This document shows, piece after piece, positions 23,712 through 32,277 of a DNA stretch of 64,000 nucleotides (its first letter is position 1; each line of letters opens with the position of its first letter). The position numbers and the translations under genes are program-made. The notes under the pieces were generated by a model, which was not told the origin of the DNA, did not search any database, and was given only the letters and a program-made list of their open reading frames with translations. The stretch covers positions 1-64,000 of the forward strand of contig CAJJXG010000004.1 in NCBI GenBank assembly GCA_905197045.1, written 5' to 3'. The DNA is from an uncultured Caryophanales bacterium. GTDB lineage: Bacteria; Bacillota_I; Bacilli_A; RFN20; CAG-826.

Positions 23712-24758
23712 ATGCCATTAAAGAAGTATGATAAGGAAGAAGTCTTAAAGCAGCAAGAAGAAGCTCAAAAAGCTGAAGAAGAATCAACTAATAAGCTTCA
23801 AGCTACTATAGAGGCAAATTCTCAAAAAGAAGAGGAGTTGAAAGCAACTCCTTTAAGTACAGATCAAGAAACTATTAAAAATAACATTGAAAATGCTCGA
23901 AATGAATATTTTCAAGCAAGCAAAAAACAAAGAAGAATTGGTACCATTATCACTGTTTGCACAATGCTAGTTTTAGTTGCTGCATTAGTTCTTATGATTA
24001 CACTTAGCGGTACTTATCAATTTATGACTTATGTTTCAATAGGTATCATGATTGTGGTTTTGGTTGCTGTATTTTGCTTTAACCGTTATGCAAGAAATAA
24101 GTTATCAAAGCGTGCAGAAGATTATATTTCTAAACTTTATAGTGAAATTGACAACTATCTTTTTTCCGCAGAGGATTTTAAAGAATTAAGTTATAAACCA
24201 CAAGGCCAATTAAAAGATGAGATTTTTATGGATGCAAGATTTTATAAAAATCTTAAAAATACAAGAAGTAGAAATCTTGTAAGTGTTCAATATAAAGGCA
24301 AACTTTTGGTTTCTGCTGATTTAGCTGGAAATATTGTTGTTAAAAACCGTCTTTCTCCAATGTTCTTAGGTAAGTTCTATGATTATGAAAATTCTTATAA
24401 TCAAGAAGGCAAAAGAATTATTATGCAAATTAAAGGTGGTGAATTATCTCGCCCAATTGATGACGTTGATGATTTAAAATTAGTTGAAGGTAATGACACT
24501 TACGCTATTTATACTAATGACGATGAGTGGAGAAAAGTTTTAAAACAAGATGTTATACGTGATATTTGCAAATTAGAAATTGATAAAACTTTAATTGATG
24601 TAATTATTTCAATAAGACCTGGAAAAACTAGTATCGGAATTGATTACATTGATGATTTCATGAATATACCTGTTGAGCATGAATTTGATTTTAATTTAGT
24701 TAGAAGGACAGAAGCTGATTTAAAGAAAGTTTTAACTATTTTTGATGATATAAAATAA
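23712..24758 (+). CDS. DUF3137-like membrane protein
   Basis: A 348-residue protein. The first 75 residues are Glu/Lys/Gln-rich and likely coiled coil. Two membrane helices follow at about 77-98 and 104-122, then a cytosolic domain of about 220 residues beginning SAEDFKELSYKPQG. The layout (coiled coil, TM pair, mixed domain with FMDARFYKNLKN) resembles DUF3137 proteins of Firmicutes and Mollicutes. No function is known. SD AAAGGAG precedes the ATG. The DUF402 gene follows 30 nt later. Confidence 0.6.
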   Translation: MPLKKYDKEEVLKQQEEAQKAEEESTNKLQATIEANSQKEEELKATPLSTDQETIKNNIENARNEYFQASKKQRRIGTIITVCTMLVLVAALVLMITLSGTYQFMTYVSIGIMIVVLVAVFCFNRYARNKLSKRAEDYISKLYSEIDNYLFSAEDFKELSYKPQGQLKDEIFMDARFYKNLKNTRSRNLVSVQYKGKLLVSADLAGNIVVKNRLSPMFLGKFYDYENSYNQEGKRIIMQIKGGELSRPIDDVDDLKLVEGNDTYAIYTNDDEWRKVLKQDVIRDICKLEIDKTLIDVIISIRPGKTSIGIDYIDDFMNIPVEHEFDFNLVRRTEADLKKVLTIFDDIK

Positions 24759-24788
24759 ATTCCATTTGTTTTTAAGAGGTATAAATTT

Positions 24789-25337
24789 ATGAACTCATTT
24801 AAAAATAAATGGATTGAAATTCAAGGTTATAAGCATGACGGAAGAATGCATCGAATTTGGGATAGTGTTTACGTTGTTGACCAAACCGAAAATTATATTG
24901 TTGTTGCAAGCACTAAAACTAAAGTAATCGAACATGATTTTAGAATTTGGTATACCAAAGAGCCTGCTATTATGGTGTTTTTCACTAATCATTGGTGGAA
25001 CGTCATTGCGATGCTTAAAAAAGGTGGGTTAACTTATTATGTTAATTTAGCCTCGCCTTTTGTTATTGATTCTAAAAGAATCAAATATATAGATTATGAT
25101 CTAGATTTAAAACTTTATCCTAATAGCGATATACGTTTAATAGATGTTAAAGAGTACGGTTATCATCGCAAAAAATATAATTATGGCACCGACATCGATA
25201 GAATTTTAAGGTTTAACATTAACCAAGTTAAAGAATATATGGAAAAAGGTGAGTTTCCGTTTGATGATAAAAAAATTAGGGAATACTATAACGTGTTTTT
25301 AAAAGAAACGAAAAGAGGTGATTTAAGTGAATTGTGA
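24789..25337 (+). CDS. DUF402 nucleoside tri-/diphosphate phosphatase
   Basis: A 182-residue protein matching the YgaC/Ntdp-type DUF402 family over its whole length. Characteristic segments are WIEIQGYKHDGRMHRIWD, AIMVFFTNHWWNVI and YYVNLASP, with the acidic metal-binding strand IDYDLDLKLYP. Members hydrolyse nucleoside tri- and diphosphates. It overlaps tsaE by 11 nt. Confidence 0.85.
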   Translation: MNSFKNKWIEIQGYKHDGRMHRIWDSVYVVDQTENYIVVASTKTKVIEHDFRIWYTKEPAIMVFFTNHWWNVIAMLKKGGLTYYVNLASPFVIDSKRIKYIDYDLDLKLYPNSDIRLIDVKEYGYHRKKYNYGTDIDRILRFNINQVKEYMEKGEFPFDDKKIREYYNVFLKETKRGDLSEL

Positions 25338-25803
25338 ACTTATTACTAAATCTAAAGAAGAAACAATTGAATTAGGGATGAAGATTTCTGAAAAACTCTT
25401 TCCAGGATCGGTTATTACTTTAAATGGTGATTTAGGAGCCGGTAAAACGACTATTACTAAAGGAATTGGAAAGGGGTTAGGAATAGAAGAGGAGATTATC
25501 TCACCAACTTTTAACATTTTAAAATGCTATTTTAATAAAAAGCTGAATCTTTATCATATCGATGCATATAGACTTGAAGACATTCCTGCTGAAGGGAAAA
25601 ATATTGGTCTTGAAGAACAAATCGAAGGGGATGGAGTAGCTGTTATTGAATGGCCTGAATTTATCAAAGAAATGATTCCCTTTCATTCGATGAATATTGA
25701 AATTCATTCTCTTGGCGGAAACGAAAGAAAATTAATTATTTCTTCTTTGAGCCCAAGATATAAGGAAATAATTGAATCTTTAGGAGGCAAAATTAATGGT
25801 TAG
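25327..25803 (+). CDS. tsaE: tRNA threonylcarbamoyladenosine biosynthesis ATPase TsaE
   Basis: A 158-residue P-loop protein from GTG 25327, with SD AGAGGTGA. Walker A GDLGAGKTT (about 37-45) is followed by SPTFNILKCY and VIEWPEF, the family signature. It energises the TsaB-TsaD complex making t6A37 in ANN-decoding tRNAs. It overlaps its neighbours by 11 and 8 nt. Confidence 0.94.
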   Translation: MNCELITKSKEETIELGMKISEKLFPGSVITLNGDLGAGKTTITKGIGKGLGIEEEIISPTFNILKCYFNKKLNLYHIDAYRLEDIPAEGKNIGLEEQIEGDGVAVIEWPEFIKEMIPFHSMNIEIHSLGGNERKLIISSLSPRYKEIIESLGGKING

Positions 25804-26410
25804 TTTGATTCTTGATAGTGCAAATAAAGAATTAGGCGTTGCTCTTGCTAAAGACAATAAAATTATTGATGAGATTTGCTATGATGCCTGGCAAAAGCAA
25901 AGCGAATTGATGATACCTGAAATTTATAAAATTTTTGAGCGAAACAATGTTTCGCCAAAAGAGGTAGGGGAAATTTTAGTTAGTGAAGGGCCTGGTAGTT
26001 ATACAGGAGTTAGGATTGCTCTTACTATTGCTAAAGTTTTTGCGTATGCTTTAAATCTTCCAGTTTATGCCTTTTCTTCGTTAAATATTTTAGCTAATTT
26101 AGAAAAGACTTCAATTTGCTTAATCAATGCTCGTGGGAATAGAAGCTATTTTGCAGTTTATAATAAAGATGAAGCGCTCATAAAAGACACAATATTAAAT
26201 AATGACGAGGTGTTAAAGTACGTTAATGATCATCGTGATTTTTCAATTTGTGGCGATGCTTCCTACATTGATTTAGTTTCAGAGAGAAACGATTGTCTTA
26301 AAAATATGCTTCTTTTGAAGAGTGATAAGTATTTAGTTAAAATCATTTTGAGTTTGAAGGCGGTTTATTTAAAGGATGAAAGCGACTATCAGAAGAGCAA
26401 CTCCAAATGA
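25796..26410 (+). CDS. tsaB: t6A biosynthesis scaffold protein TsaB
   Basis: A 204-residue member of the ASKHA-fold TsaB family: LILDSANKELGVAL at the N-terminus and SEGPGSYTGVRIALT (about 63-77). TsaB dimerises with TsaD to transfer threonylcarbamoyl to A37 of tRNA. It overlaps tsaE by 8 nt and the acetyltransferase gene by 35 nt. Confidence 0.93.
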   Translation: MVSLILDSANKELGVALAKDNKIIDEICYDAWQKQSELMIPEIYKIFERNNVSPKEVGEILVSEGPGSYTGVRIALTIAKVFAYALNLPVYAFSSLNILANLEKTSICLINARGNRSYFAVYNKDEALIKDTILNNDEVLKYVNDHRDFSICGDASYIDLVSERNDCLKNMLLLKSDKYLVKIILSLKAVYLKDESDYQKSNSK

Positions 26411-26822
26411 TATAGATTCTATTCTTGTAATAGAAAACGAATCATTTAAAAATCCATTTAGTAAAGAAAATTTACTTTACGAGATTTCTGAAAATCCAGT
26501 TTCAAATTTTTATATTTTAGAAAGCGAGCAAAAAGTCATTGGCTTTATTGATTATTGGGTTACATTTGATTCAGCTACAATTGACCAAATTGCTATCAAA
26601 AAAAGTGAAAGAAATAAAGGATTTGCGTCGTTTTTACTTAATAGCGCAATAAACTTATTAAAAGAAAGTGGTGAAATATCATTTTTTACATTAGAAGTTA
26701 GAAAAAGTAATGAAGCCGCAAAAGCGTTATATAAAAAATTTGGATTTAAAGAAATTACAATTAAGAGCAAATATTATGATGATGGCGAAGACGCCATTTA
26801 TATGGTTATGGGACTGGTTTAG
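26376..26822 (+). CDS. rimI: RimI-like ribosomal-protein alanine N-acetyltransferase
   Basis: A 148-residue GNAT enzyme. The acetyl-CoA loop is KKSERNKGFASFLL (about 75-88), followed by FFTLEVRKSNEAAKALYKKFG, the RimI-type signature. It acetylates the N-terminal Ala of ribosomal protein S18 in known systems. It lies between tsaB and tsaD, the standard Firmicutes order. Confidence 0.9.
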   Translation: MKATIRRATPNDIDSILVIENESFKNPFSKENLLYEISENPVSNFYILESEQKVIGFIDYWVTFDSATIDQIAIKKSERNKGFASFLLNSAINLLKESGEISFFTLEVRKSNEAAKALYKKFGFKEITIKSKYYDDGEDAIYMVMGLV

Positions 26823-26825
26823 TTT

Positions 26826-27845
26826 ATGGAAAAAGAACTTGTTATTTTAGGGATAGAGAGTAGCTGTGATGAAACAGCTTGTGCAATTACTAGAGGAGGT
26901 AAACTTTTAGCTAACGCTATTTCATCTCAAATCGCTGTGCATCAAAAGTATGGCGGAGTTATGCCAGAGATAGCGTCAAGATTACACCTTGAAAATATCG
27001 CATGCGTTTTAGACGAGGCATTGAAAACAAGCGGTATAAAATTAGAGGAAGTTGATGCTATTGCGGTCACACGTGGTCCTGGCCTAATTGGTGCCTTACA
27101 TGTTGGAATCCAAGCCGCCAAAACACTTGCTCTAATTTATAATAAGCCACTTATTCCTGTACATCATTTAGCAGGGCATATATATGCTAATGAATTTATT
27201 AAACCATTAACATTCCCTCTTCTTGCGGTAGTTGTAAGCGGAGGAAATACGGAATTAGTTTATATGAAAGATCACTTAAACTTTGAAATAATTGGTGAGA
27301 CTAAAGATGATGCAATTGGTGAAAGTTATGATAAAGTTGCTCGTGTCTTAGGTCTTCCATATCCTGGCGGAGTTGCAATTGATCGTCTTGCTAAAAACGG
27401 GAAACACACGTATAAATTACCAACACCTATGCATGATGGAAGTTTAAATTTTTCTTATAGTGGCTTAAAAACAGCTGTAATAAATTTAAAACATAAAATG
27501 GATCAAAATAATGAAACAGTTGTGATTGAAGATATGGCTAAATCTTTCCAAGATGTGGCTATTCAAATGGTCCTAGACCGTGTTAAAAAAGCGACGGAGC
27601 TTTACCCAGTTAAAGAGGTTGTTCTTGCTGGTGGAGTTAGTGCTAATAGTTATTTAAGAGAAAAGATAGTCGAATTATTTAAAGATAGCGATATTGAGGT
27701 TAATATTCCACCTATTTGGTGCACTACAGACAACGCGGCAATGATTTGTAAAGTTGGCGAATATTTATATAAAGAAAAGATTTTTGCTCCACTTGATGTA
27801 TCTGTAGACCCAAGTTGGAGAATAGAAGATTTTAAAAAATTTTAA
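26826..27845 (+). CDS. tsaD: tRNA t6A threonylcarbamoyl transferase TsaD
   Basis: A 339-residue ASKHA metalloprotein. The opening GIESSCDETACAI and the metal ligands HHLAGHIYA (about 113-121) are diagnostic, as are VSGGNTEL and AGGVSANSYLRE. It is the catalytic subunit for t6A. It begins 4 nt after rimI. Confidence 0.97.
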   Translation: MEKELVILGIESSCDETACAITRGGKLLANAISSQIAVHQKYGGVMPEIASRLHLENIACVLDEALKTSGIKLEEVDAIAVTRGPGLIGALHVGIQAAKTLALIYNKPLIPVHHLAGHIYANEFIKPLTFPLLAVVVSGGNTELVYMKDHLNFEIIGETKDDAIGESYDKVARVLGLPYPGGVAIDRLAKNGKHTYKLPTPMHDGSLNFSYSGLKTAVINLKHKMDQNNETVVIEDMAKSFQDVAIQMVLDRVKKATELYPVKEVVLAGGVSANSYLREKIVELFKDSDIEVNIPPIWCTTDNAAMICKVGEYLYKEKIFAPLDVSVDPSWRIEDFKKF

Positions 27846-27877
27846 TTAGTTTATAATTTTGTGGAAGGGAGCTTACT

Positions 27878-29260
27878 ATGAGTCAAGAAAGAGATATTAC
27901 TGCAAGAAAATTATTTTTCGATTTTTATGATAATAATTTAAAAGACGATACTGATGTGATTTTAGAAGGATGGGTTAGGTCTCATCGAAATAATGGCTCT
28001 GTAGGTTTTATTGAATTTAACGACGGAAGTTATTTTAAAAATATTCAACTTGTTTACGACAAGGATAATAAGGATTTTGACAAAATTTCAAAAGTAAGGT
28101 ATGGTTCTTCAATTCAAGTCGAGGGTAAGATTAAACTTACTCCAGAAATGAAACAACCTTTTGAAATACACGTTGATTCTGTTGTTGTTTTAGGTGATTG
28201 TGCTGAAGACTATCCTCTTCAAAAGAAAAAACATAGTTTTGAATTTTTAAGAGATATTGCTTATTTAAGACCTAGAGCAAACACTTTTAATGCTGTTTAT
28301 AGAGTAAGAAATGCTTTAGCTTTTGCTATTCATAAATTCTTTCAAGAAAGAGGATTTATGTATGTACACACTCCAATCATTACAGCAAATGATGCTGAAG
28401 GAGCAGGCCAAGTATTTCATGTTGTAAGCGATTTTAAACATCCAAATGATTTTTTCAATTCATCTGCATGTTTAACTGTAAGTGGACAACTTCATGTTGA
28501 AAGTTTTGCCCTTGCTTTTAGAGATGTATATACTTTTGGTCCAACATTTAGAGCTGAAAATAGTAACACAAATAGACATGCAAGTGAATTCTGGATGATT
28601 GAACCTGAAATTGCTTTTGCAGATTTAGAAGATGATATGGATTTAATCGAAAGATTTTTAAAATATATCATTAAATATGTTTTAGATAACTGCAAAGATG
28701 AAATGCAATTTTTTGATAACTTTATAGATAAAGGCGTAATTGAAAAACTCAATAAAGTTATTAATGCAAACTTCGTAAGAATGGAATATACAGAAGCCAT
28801 TGAATTACTTAAAAAAGCCGTAGAAAGCGGACATAAATTTGAAAACAATAACATTTATTGGGGAATGGACCTTAATAGCGAACATGAACGTTATGTAACA
28901 GAAAGCATAGTAAAAGGACCAGTTTTCTTGATTAATTATCCAAAAGAAATTAAAGCTTTCTATATGAAAGTTAATCCAGATAATAAAACTGTTGCCGCTT
29001 GTGATTTATTAGTTCCAAAAGAAGGAGAAATTGTTGGTGGTTCTCAAAGAGAAGAAGACTTTACAAAACTTGAAGCCAAAATGAAAGAAATCGGTAATGA
29101 TAAAGGACTTGAATGGTATCTCAACTTAAGAAAATATGGCGGATGCATTCATAGTGGATTTGGCCTTGGCTTTGATCGTCTTTTAATGTATATCACTGGA
29201 ATTCAAAATATTCGTGATGTTCAACCTTTCCCACGTACTCCAGGTAGTTTAAAATATTAA
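27878..29260 (+). CDS. asnS: asparaginyl-tRNA synthetase
   Basis: A 460-residue class IIb synthetase. An N-terminal OB-fold anticodon-binding domain (LEGWVRSHRNNGSVGFIEFNDG) is followed by the catalytic core: motif 2 FRAENSNTNRHASEFWMIEPE and motif 3 HSGFGLGFDRLLMY near the end. It charges tRNA-Asn directly, so the GatCAB enzyme encoded downstream should mainly serve tRNA-Gln. SD GGAAGGGAG. No T-box leader is present. Confidence 0.96.
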   Translation: MSQERDITARKLFFDFYDNNLKDDTDVILEGWVRSHRNNGSVGFIEFNDGSYFKNIQLVYDKDNKDFDKISKVRYGSSIQVEGKIKLTPEMKQPFEIHVDSVVVLGDCAEDYPLQKKKHSFEFLRDIAYLRPRANTFNAVYRVRNALAFAIHKFFQERGFMYVHTPIITANDAEGAGQVFHVVSDFKHPNDFFNSSACLTVSGQLHVESFALAFRDVYTFGPTFRAENSNTNRHASEFWMIEPEIAFADLEDDMDLIERFLKYIIKYVLDNCKDEMQFFDNFIDKGVIEKLNKVINANFVRMEYTEAIELLKKAVESGHKFENNNIYWGMDLNSEHERYVTESIVKGPVFLINYPKEIKAFYMKVNPDNKTVAACDLLVPKEGEIVGGSQREEDFTKLEAKMKEIGNDKGLEWYLNLRKYGGCIHSGFGLGFDRLLMYITGIQNIRDVQPFPRTPGSLKY

Positions 29261-29261
29261 T

Positions 29262-29540
29262 ATGCAAGACGAAAGAAACAGTAACATATACTTAACACCA
29301 GATGATCGTAAACCTCATGAAGAGGAAGTAGTTCTTTATAGCGATGATAATGTAAGCGAAAATAATCAAGGCGAAAGAAAAGTAATACTTGAGCCTAAAA
29401 AAGAACTTACTAAAGAAGACATAGAACTTAAAAAGAAGAAAAAGAATTTTGTTGTATTTTCTATCGTTGCTTTAATTGACATTGCTTTATTTATTTACAT
29501 TATCTATCTTGTTGTTTCTATCTTTGTAAACATTGCATAG
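29262..29540 (+). CDS. small single-pass membrane protein, unknown
   Basis: A 92-residue protein with a charged, Glu/Lys-rich N-terminal 63 residues and one C-terminal membrane helix (about 64-90). No family recognised. It starts 2 nt after asnS and is followed by a terminator. Confidence 0.6.
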   Translation: MQDERNSNIYLTPDDRKPHEEEVVLYSDDNVSENNQGERKVILEPKKELTKEDIELKKKKKNFVVFSIVALIDIALFIYIIYLVVSIFVNIA

Positions 29541-29555
29541 ATTAATACCATAATC

Positions 29556-29583
29556 AGTCGCTTCATTATGAGGCGGCTTTTTA
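29556..29583 (+). terminator. terminator after the tsaE-asnS gene cluster
   Basis: AGTCGCTTC, loop ATTAT, GAGGCGGCT with one G-U pair, then T5. Confidence 0.85.
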
Positions 29584-29639
29584 ATAAGAGTAATAAACCA
29601 ACTAAAGATAATTTTCACTTAATGATAATTGATAGAAGT

Positions 29640-29895
29640 AATAGATATTAATCTGATTCGACCCATAATGACGTATAAAAAGGAGCAACAATATTGTAAA
29701 GTTATATCTGCATTCTTTTAGGTATCTTTAAAAAACATGATAATTACCGCGGATACTCATATTATTAAAGAAGTCATAAAAAACTATATATAGAAACCCG
29801 AGAATCAGCATTATCTATATTAAGAAAAAGATTAAGTGAATTTATGTCAAAGAACACGAAGAGAATTATCTCTTCACTAATATAAAGGAGTTTAT
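29640..29895 (+). pseudogene. decayed coding remnant in a 500-bp intergenic region
   Basis: Between asnS and pcrA, one frame reads GIFKKHDNYRGYSYY, a stop, RSHKKLYIETRESALSILRK and on to MSKNTKRIISSLI, and a second frame reads RPIMTYKKEQQYCKVISAF just upstream. The pieces look like protein but are split by frameshifts and stops. A transposase remnant is possible but not proven. It ends at a 23-nt sequence also found at 60055-60077. The rest of 29584-30046 is AT-rich with nothing else identifiable. Confidence 0.25.
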
Positions 29896-30031
29896 ATTCA
29901 AAAAATAAAAAAATTCTAAAGAAAATTAAAATTTTTTTAATGAGATGAAATATAATTTTTAATATTTTGAGGGAAGAGAAAATTCCTCAAATTTTGCTCG
30001 TCTTTAACTATAAATAAAAGAGCAAAAATGA

Positions 30032-30037
30032 TATACT
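30032..30037 (+). promoter_or_regulatory. -10 box of pcrA
   Basis: TATACT 9 nt before the ATG; no Shine-Dalgarno. The mRNA should have almost no leader. Confidence 0.55.
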
Positions 30038-30046
30038 TTTTAGGCT

Positions 30047-32275
30047 ATGAATTATCAAAAAGAACTAAATCAAAATCAATATGAAGCGGTCAGTAGTGCT
30101 GAACAATATTTAAGAATTATTGCTGGTGCTGGAAGTGGAAAAACCAGGGTTTTAACCTATCGTATCGCTTATTTAATAGATGTCTTTAAAGTTAGACCTT
30201 ATGAAATTTTAGCAATCACTTTTACTAATAAAGTTGCTAAAGAAATGCAAGAAAGAACAGCCTCATTACTGCCTGATTTTAATTTAAGTGGATTAACAAT
30301 TTCAACCTTCCATTCTTTTTGTGCTCGTTTTTTACGCATTGAAGCGGAATATTTAGGAATACCTAGAAACTATACAATATATGACGATGATGATTCATTA
30401 AGACTTATTAAAATGATAGGTGTTGATAAAGGGTATAAGAAGACTGATGATATAAACACGCAAGCTTATAAATATATTTCCTTTAAAAAGATGCAAAGTC
30501 TTTTGCCTAGCCAAGTAAAATTGACTACTCATAGTAACCCTCGTGAAAAAGTATTTTTAGATTATTTTAAAGAATATGAGCGTCGAAAAAGTGAAAGTGG
30601 CGCTTTAGATTTTGATGACCTTTTAATTTATACAATTAAGATTTTAAGAGATTATCCAGAAGTTAGAGCTAAATATACTCAAAGAATTCGCCATATTTTA
30701 GTTGATGAATTTCAAGATACAAACGATGTTCAATTTGAACTCTTAAAACTACTTACTGATCATACAACTTGTATTTATGTAGTTGGTGATCCAGATCAAA
30801 CAATTTATACTTGGAGAGGAGCAAATCAAGGAATTATCCTTAACATTGACAGGGTTTTTTCTCCAATGAAGACAATTATTCTAAATGAAAATTATCGTTC
30901 TACAACTAAAATTTTAGAAGCAAGCAATAAACTTATTTCTTTTAATAAAGAAAGAGTTAAGAAGGATTTATTTACTAATAATAGTGGTGGCGATGACATC
31001 ACCTTAAAATCTCTTGACTCATCTATTGCAGAAGCAAATTTTGTTGCTAATACTATCTTAGAACTTAAAAATTCAGATAAGAATTTCGCCTATAAAAATG
31101 TAGCTATTTTATATCGTTCTTCTTATCTTTCACTAAAAATTGAAAATGCTTTCACCACAAGAGGCATTCCATATCGCGTATATGGCGGATTAAAATTCTA
31201 CGCTCGAAAAGAAATTAAAGACGCTCTTGCTTATTTTCACCTTCTTTTTAATGATAAAGACGATGTTTCTTTTTTAAGAATTTGTAATTTTCCTCGACGT
31301 GGATTTGGGGATAAAAGCATCGAAAAATTAACTCAAGAAGCTAGTAGTAATGGGCTAGCCTTATTTGAATATGTTAGAAAGATAAAACTTTATAATAGTT
31401 CACTTAAAAGTTCTATTTTAAAAGAGATGGAAGAACTTGTTGAAAAAATGGATTCCTCCCGTCAAAAACTTAATTTAAATCTTGAAGCGTATAGTGAAGT
31501 TTTAGATCAATTCTTAAAGAACATAAATTTCTATAAAGCTCTTGAAGATAGTGAAGAAGATGATGATAAACTTGAAAACGTTCATGCTTTAATTGACGAT
31601 ATTCGTAATTATTTAAAAGAACATCCAGATAGTAATTTCGAAGAATACTTACAAAATATAACTTTGATGACTTCTCAAGATGAAATCAAAGGTGATGATA
31701 ATGTTTCTTTGATGACTGTTCATACTGCTAAAGGTCTTGAATTTGATTATGTTTTTGTAATCGGGTTAAATGATGGAGTTTTTCCTAATCAAAGAGCAAT
31801 TCAAGAAAGAGACAAGGAAGGTCTTGAAGAAGAAAGACGCCTTGCTTATGTCGCCTTTACTCGTGCTAAAAAAAGATTATATGTGACTTCAAATCGTGAT
31901 TATTCTTATGCCAGTCAATCAACTAACGTCCCTTCTAGATTTATAAAAGAAGCTGGTCTTAAAATGCCTTCTTTCACCTATATGGGAATGGAATTTTCAG
32001 GCGGAAATTCTGAGAATTTATATTATTATAATTCAAAGAAAAATGTCGAAGGTAATGGGCTTTTTGTTAAGTCAACTAAACCAGCTAGAGATTTTACTGA
32101 AATTAATATCGGCAATGGTATTAAATGGAATGTAAATGATCGTTGTAATCATAATATCTTTGGAAAAGGAACAGTAACTAGAGTTGATGGAGATATAATT
32201 GACGTTACTTTCGATGATTTTGGTAATAAAAAGTTACTAGGATCTCATAAAGCACTTTCAAAAATTGAGGATTAA
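30047..32275 (+). CDS. pcrA: ATP-dependent DNA helicase PcrA/UvrD
   Basis: A 742-residue superfamily 1A helicase with all canonical motifs: LNQNQYEAV (Q motif), GAGSGKTR (Walker A), TFTNKVAKEM, VDEFQDTN (Walker B), GDPDQTIYTWRGA, LNENYRST, TVHTAKGLEFD and VAFTRAKKRLY. The C-terminal 60 residues form a small beta-rich Tudor-like tail typical of PcrA. It unwinds DNA in repair and plasmid replication. It is placed directly before ligA, a common Firmicutes pair. Confidence 0.96.
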   Translation: MNYQKELNQNQYEAVSSAEQYLRIIAGAGSGKTRVLTYRIAYLIDVFKVRPYEILAITFTNKVAKEMQERTASLLPDFNLSGLTISTFHSFCARFLRIEAEYLGIPRNYTIYDDDDSLRLIKMIGVDKGYKKTDDINTQAYKYISFKKMQSLLPSQVKLTTHSNPREKVFLDYFKEYERRKSESGALDFDDLLIYTIKILRDYPEVRAKYTQRIRHILVDEFQDTNDVQFELLKLLTDHTTCIYVVGDPDQTIYTWRGANQGIILNIDRVFSPMKTIILNENYRSTTKILEASNKLISFNKERVKKDLFTNNSGGDDITLKSLDSSIAEANFVANTILELKNSDKNFAYKNVAILYRSSYLSLKIENAFTTRGIPYRVYGGLKFYARKEIKDALAYFHLLFNDKDDVSFLRICNFPRRGFGDKSIEKLTQEASSNGLALFEYVRKIKLYNSSLKSSILKEMEELVEKMDSSRQKLNLNLEAYSEVLDQFLKNINFYKALEDSEEDDDKLENVHALIDDIRNYLKEHPDSNFEEYLQNITLMTSQDEIKGDDNVSLMTVHTAKGLEFDYVFVIGLNDGVFPNQRAIQERDKEGLEEERRLAYVAFTRAKKRLYVTSNRDYSYASQSTNVPSRFIKEAGLKMPSFTYMGMEFSGGNSENLYYYNSKKNVEGNGLFVKSTKPARDFTEINIGNGIKWNVNDRCNHNIFGKGTVTRVDGDIIDVTFDDFGNKKLLGSHKALSKIED

Positions 32276-32277
32276 TT

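Noticed and set aside
27846..27877. T-box leader for asnS
   Set aside because: Only 32 nt separate asnS from tsaD; no room and no T-box motif.
28492..28854. 120-codon minus-strand frame inside asnS
   Set aside because: Antisense shadow; asnS is unambiguous on the other strand.
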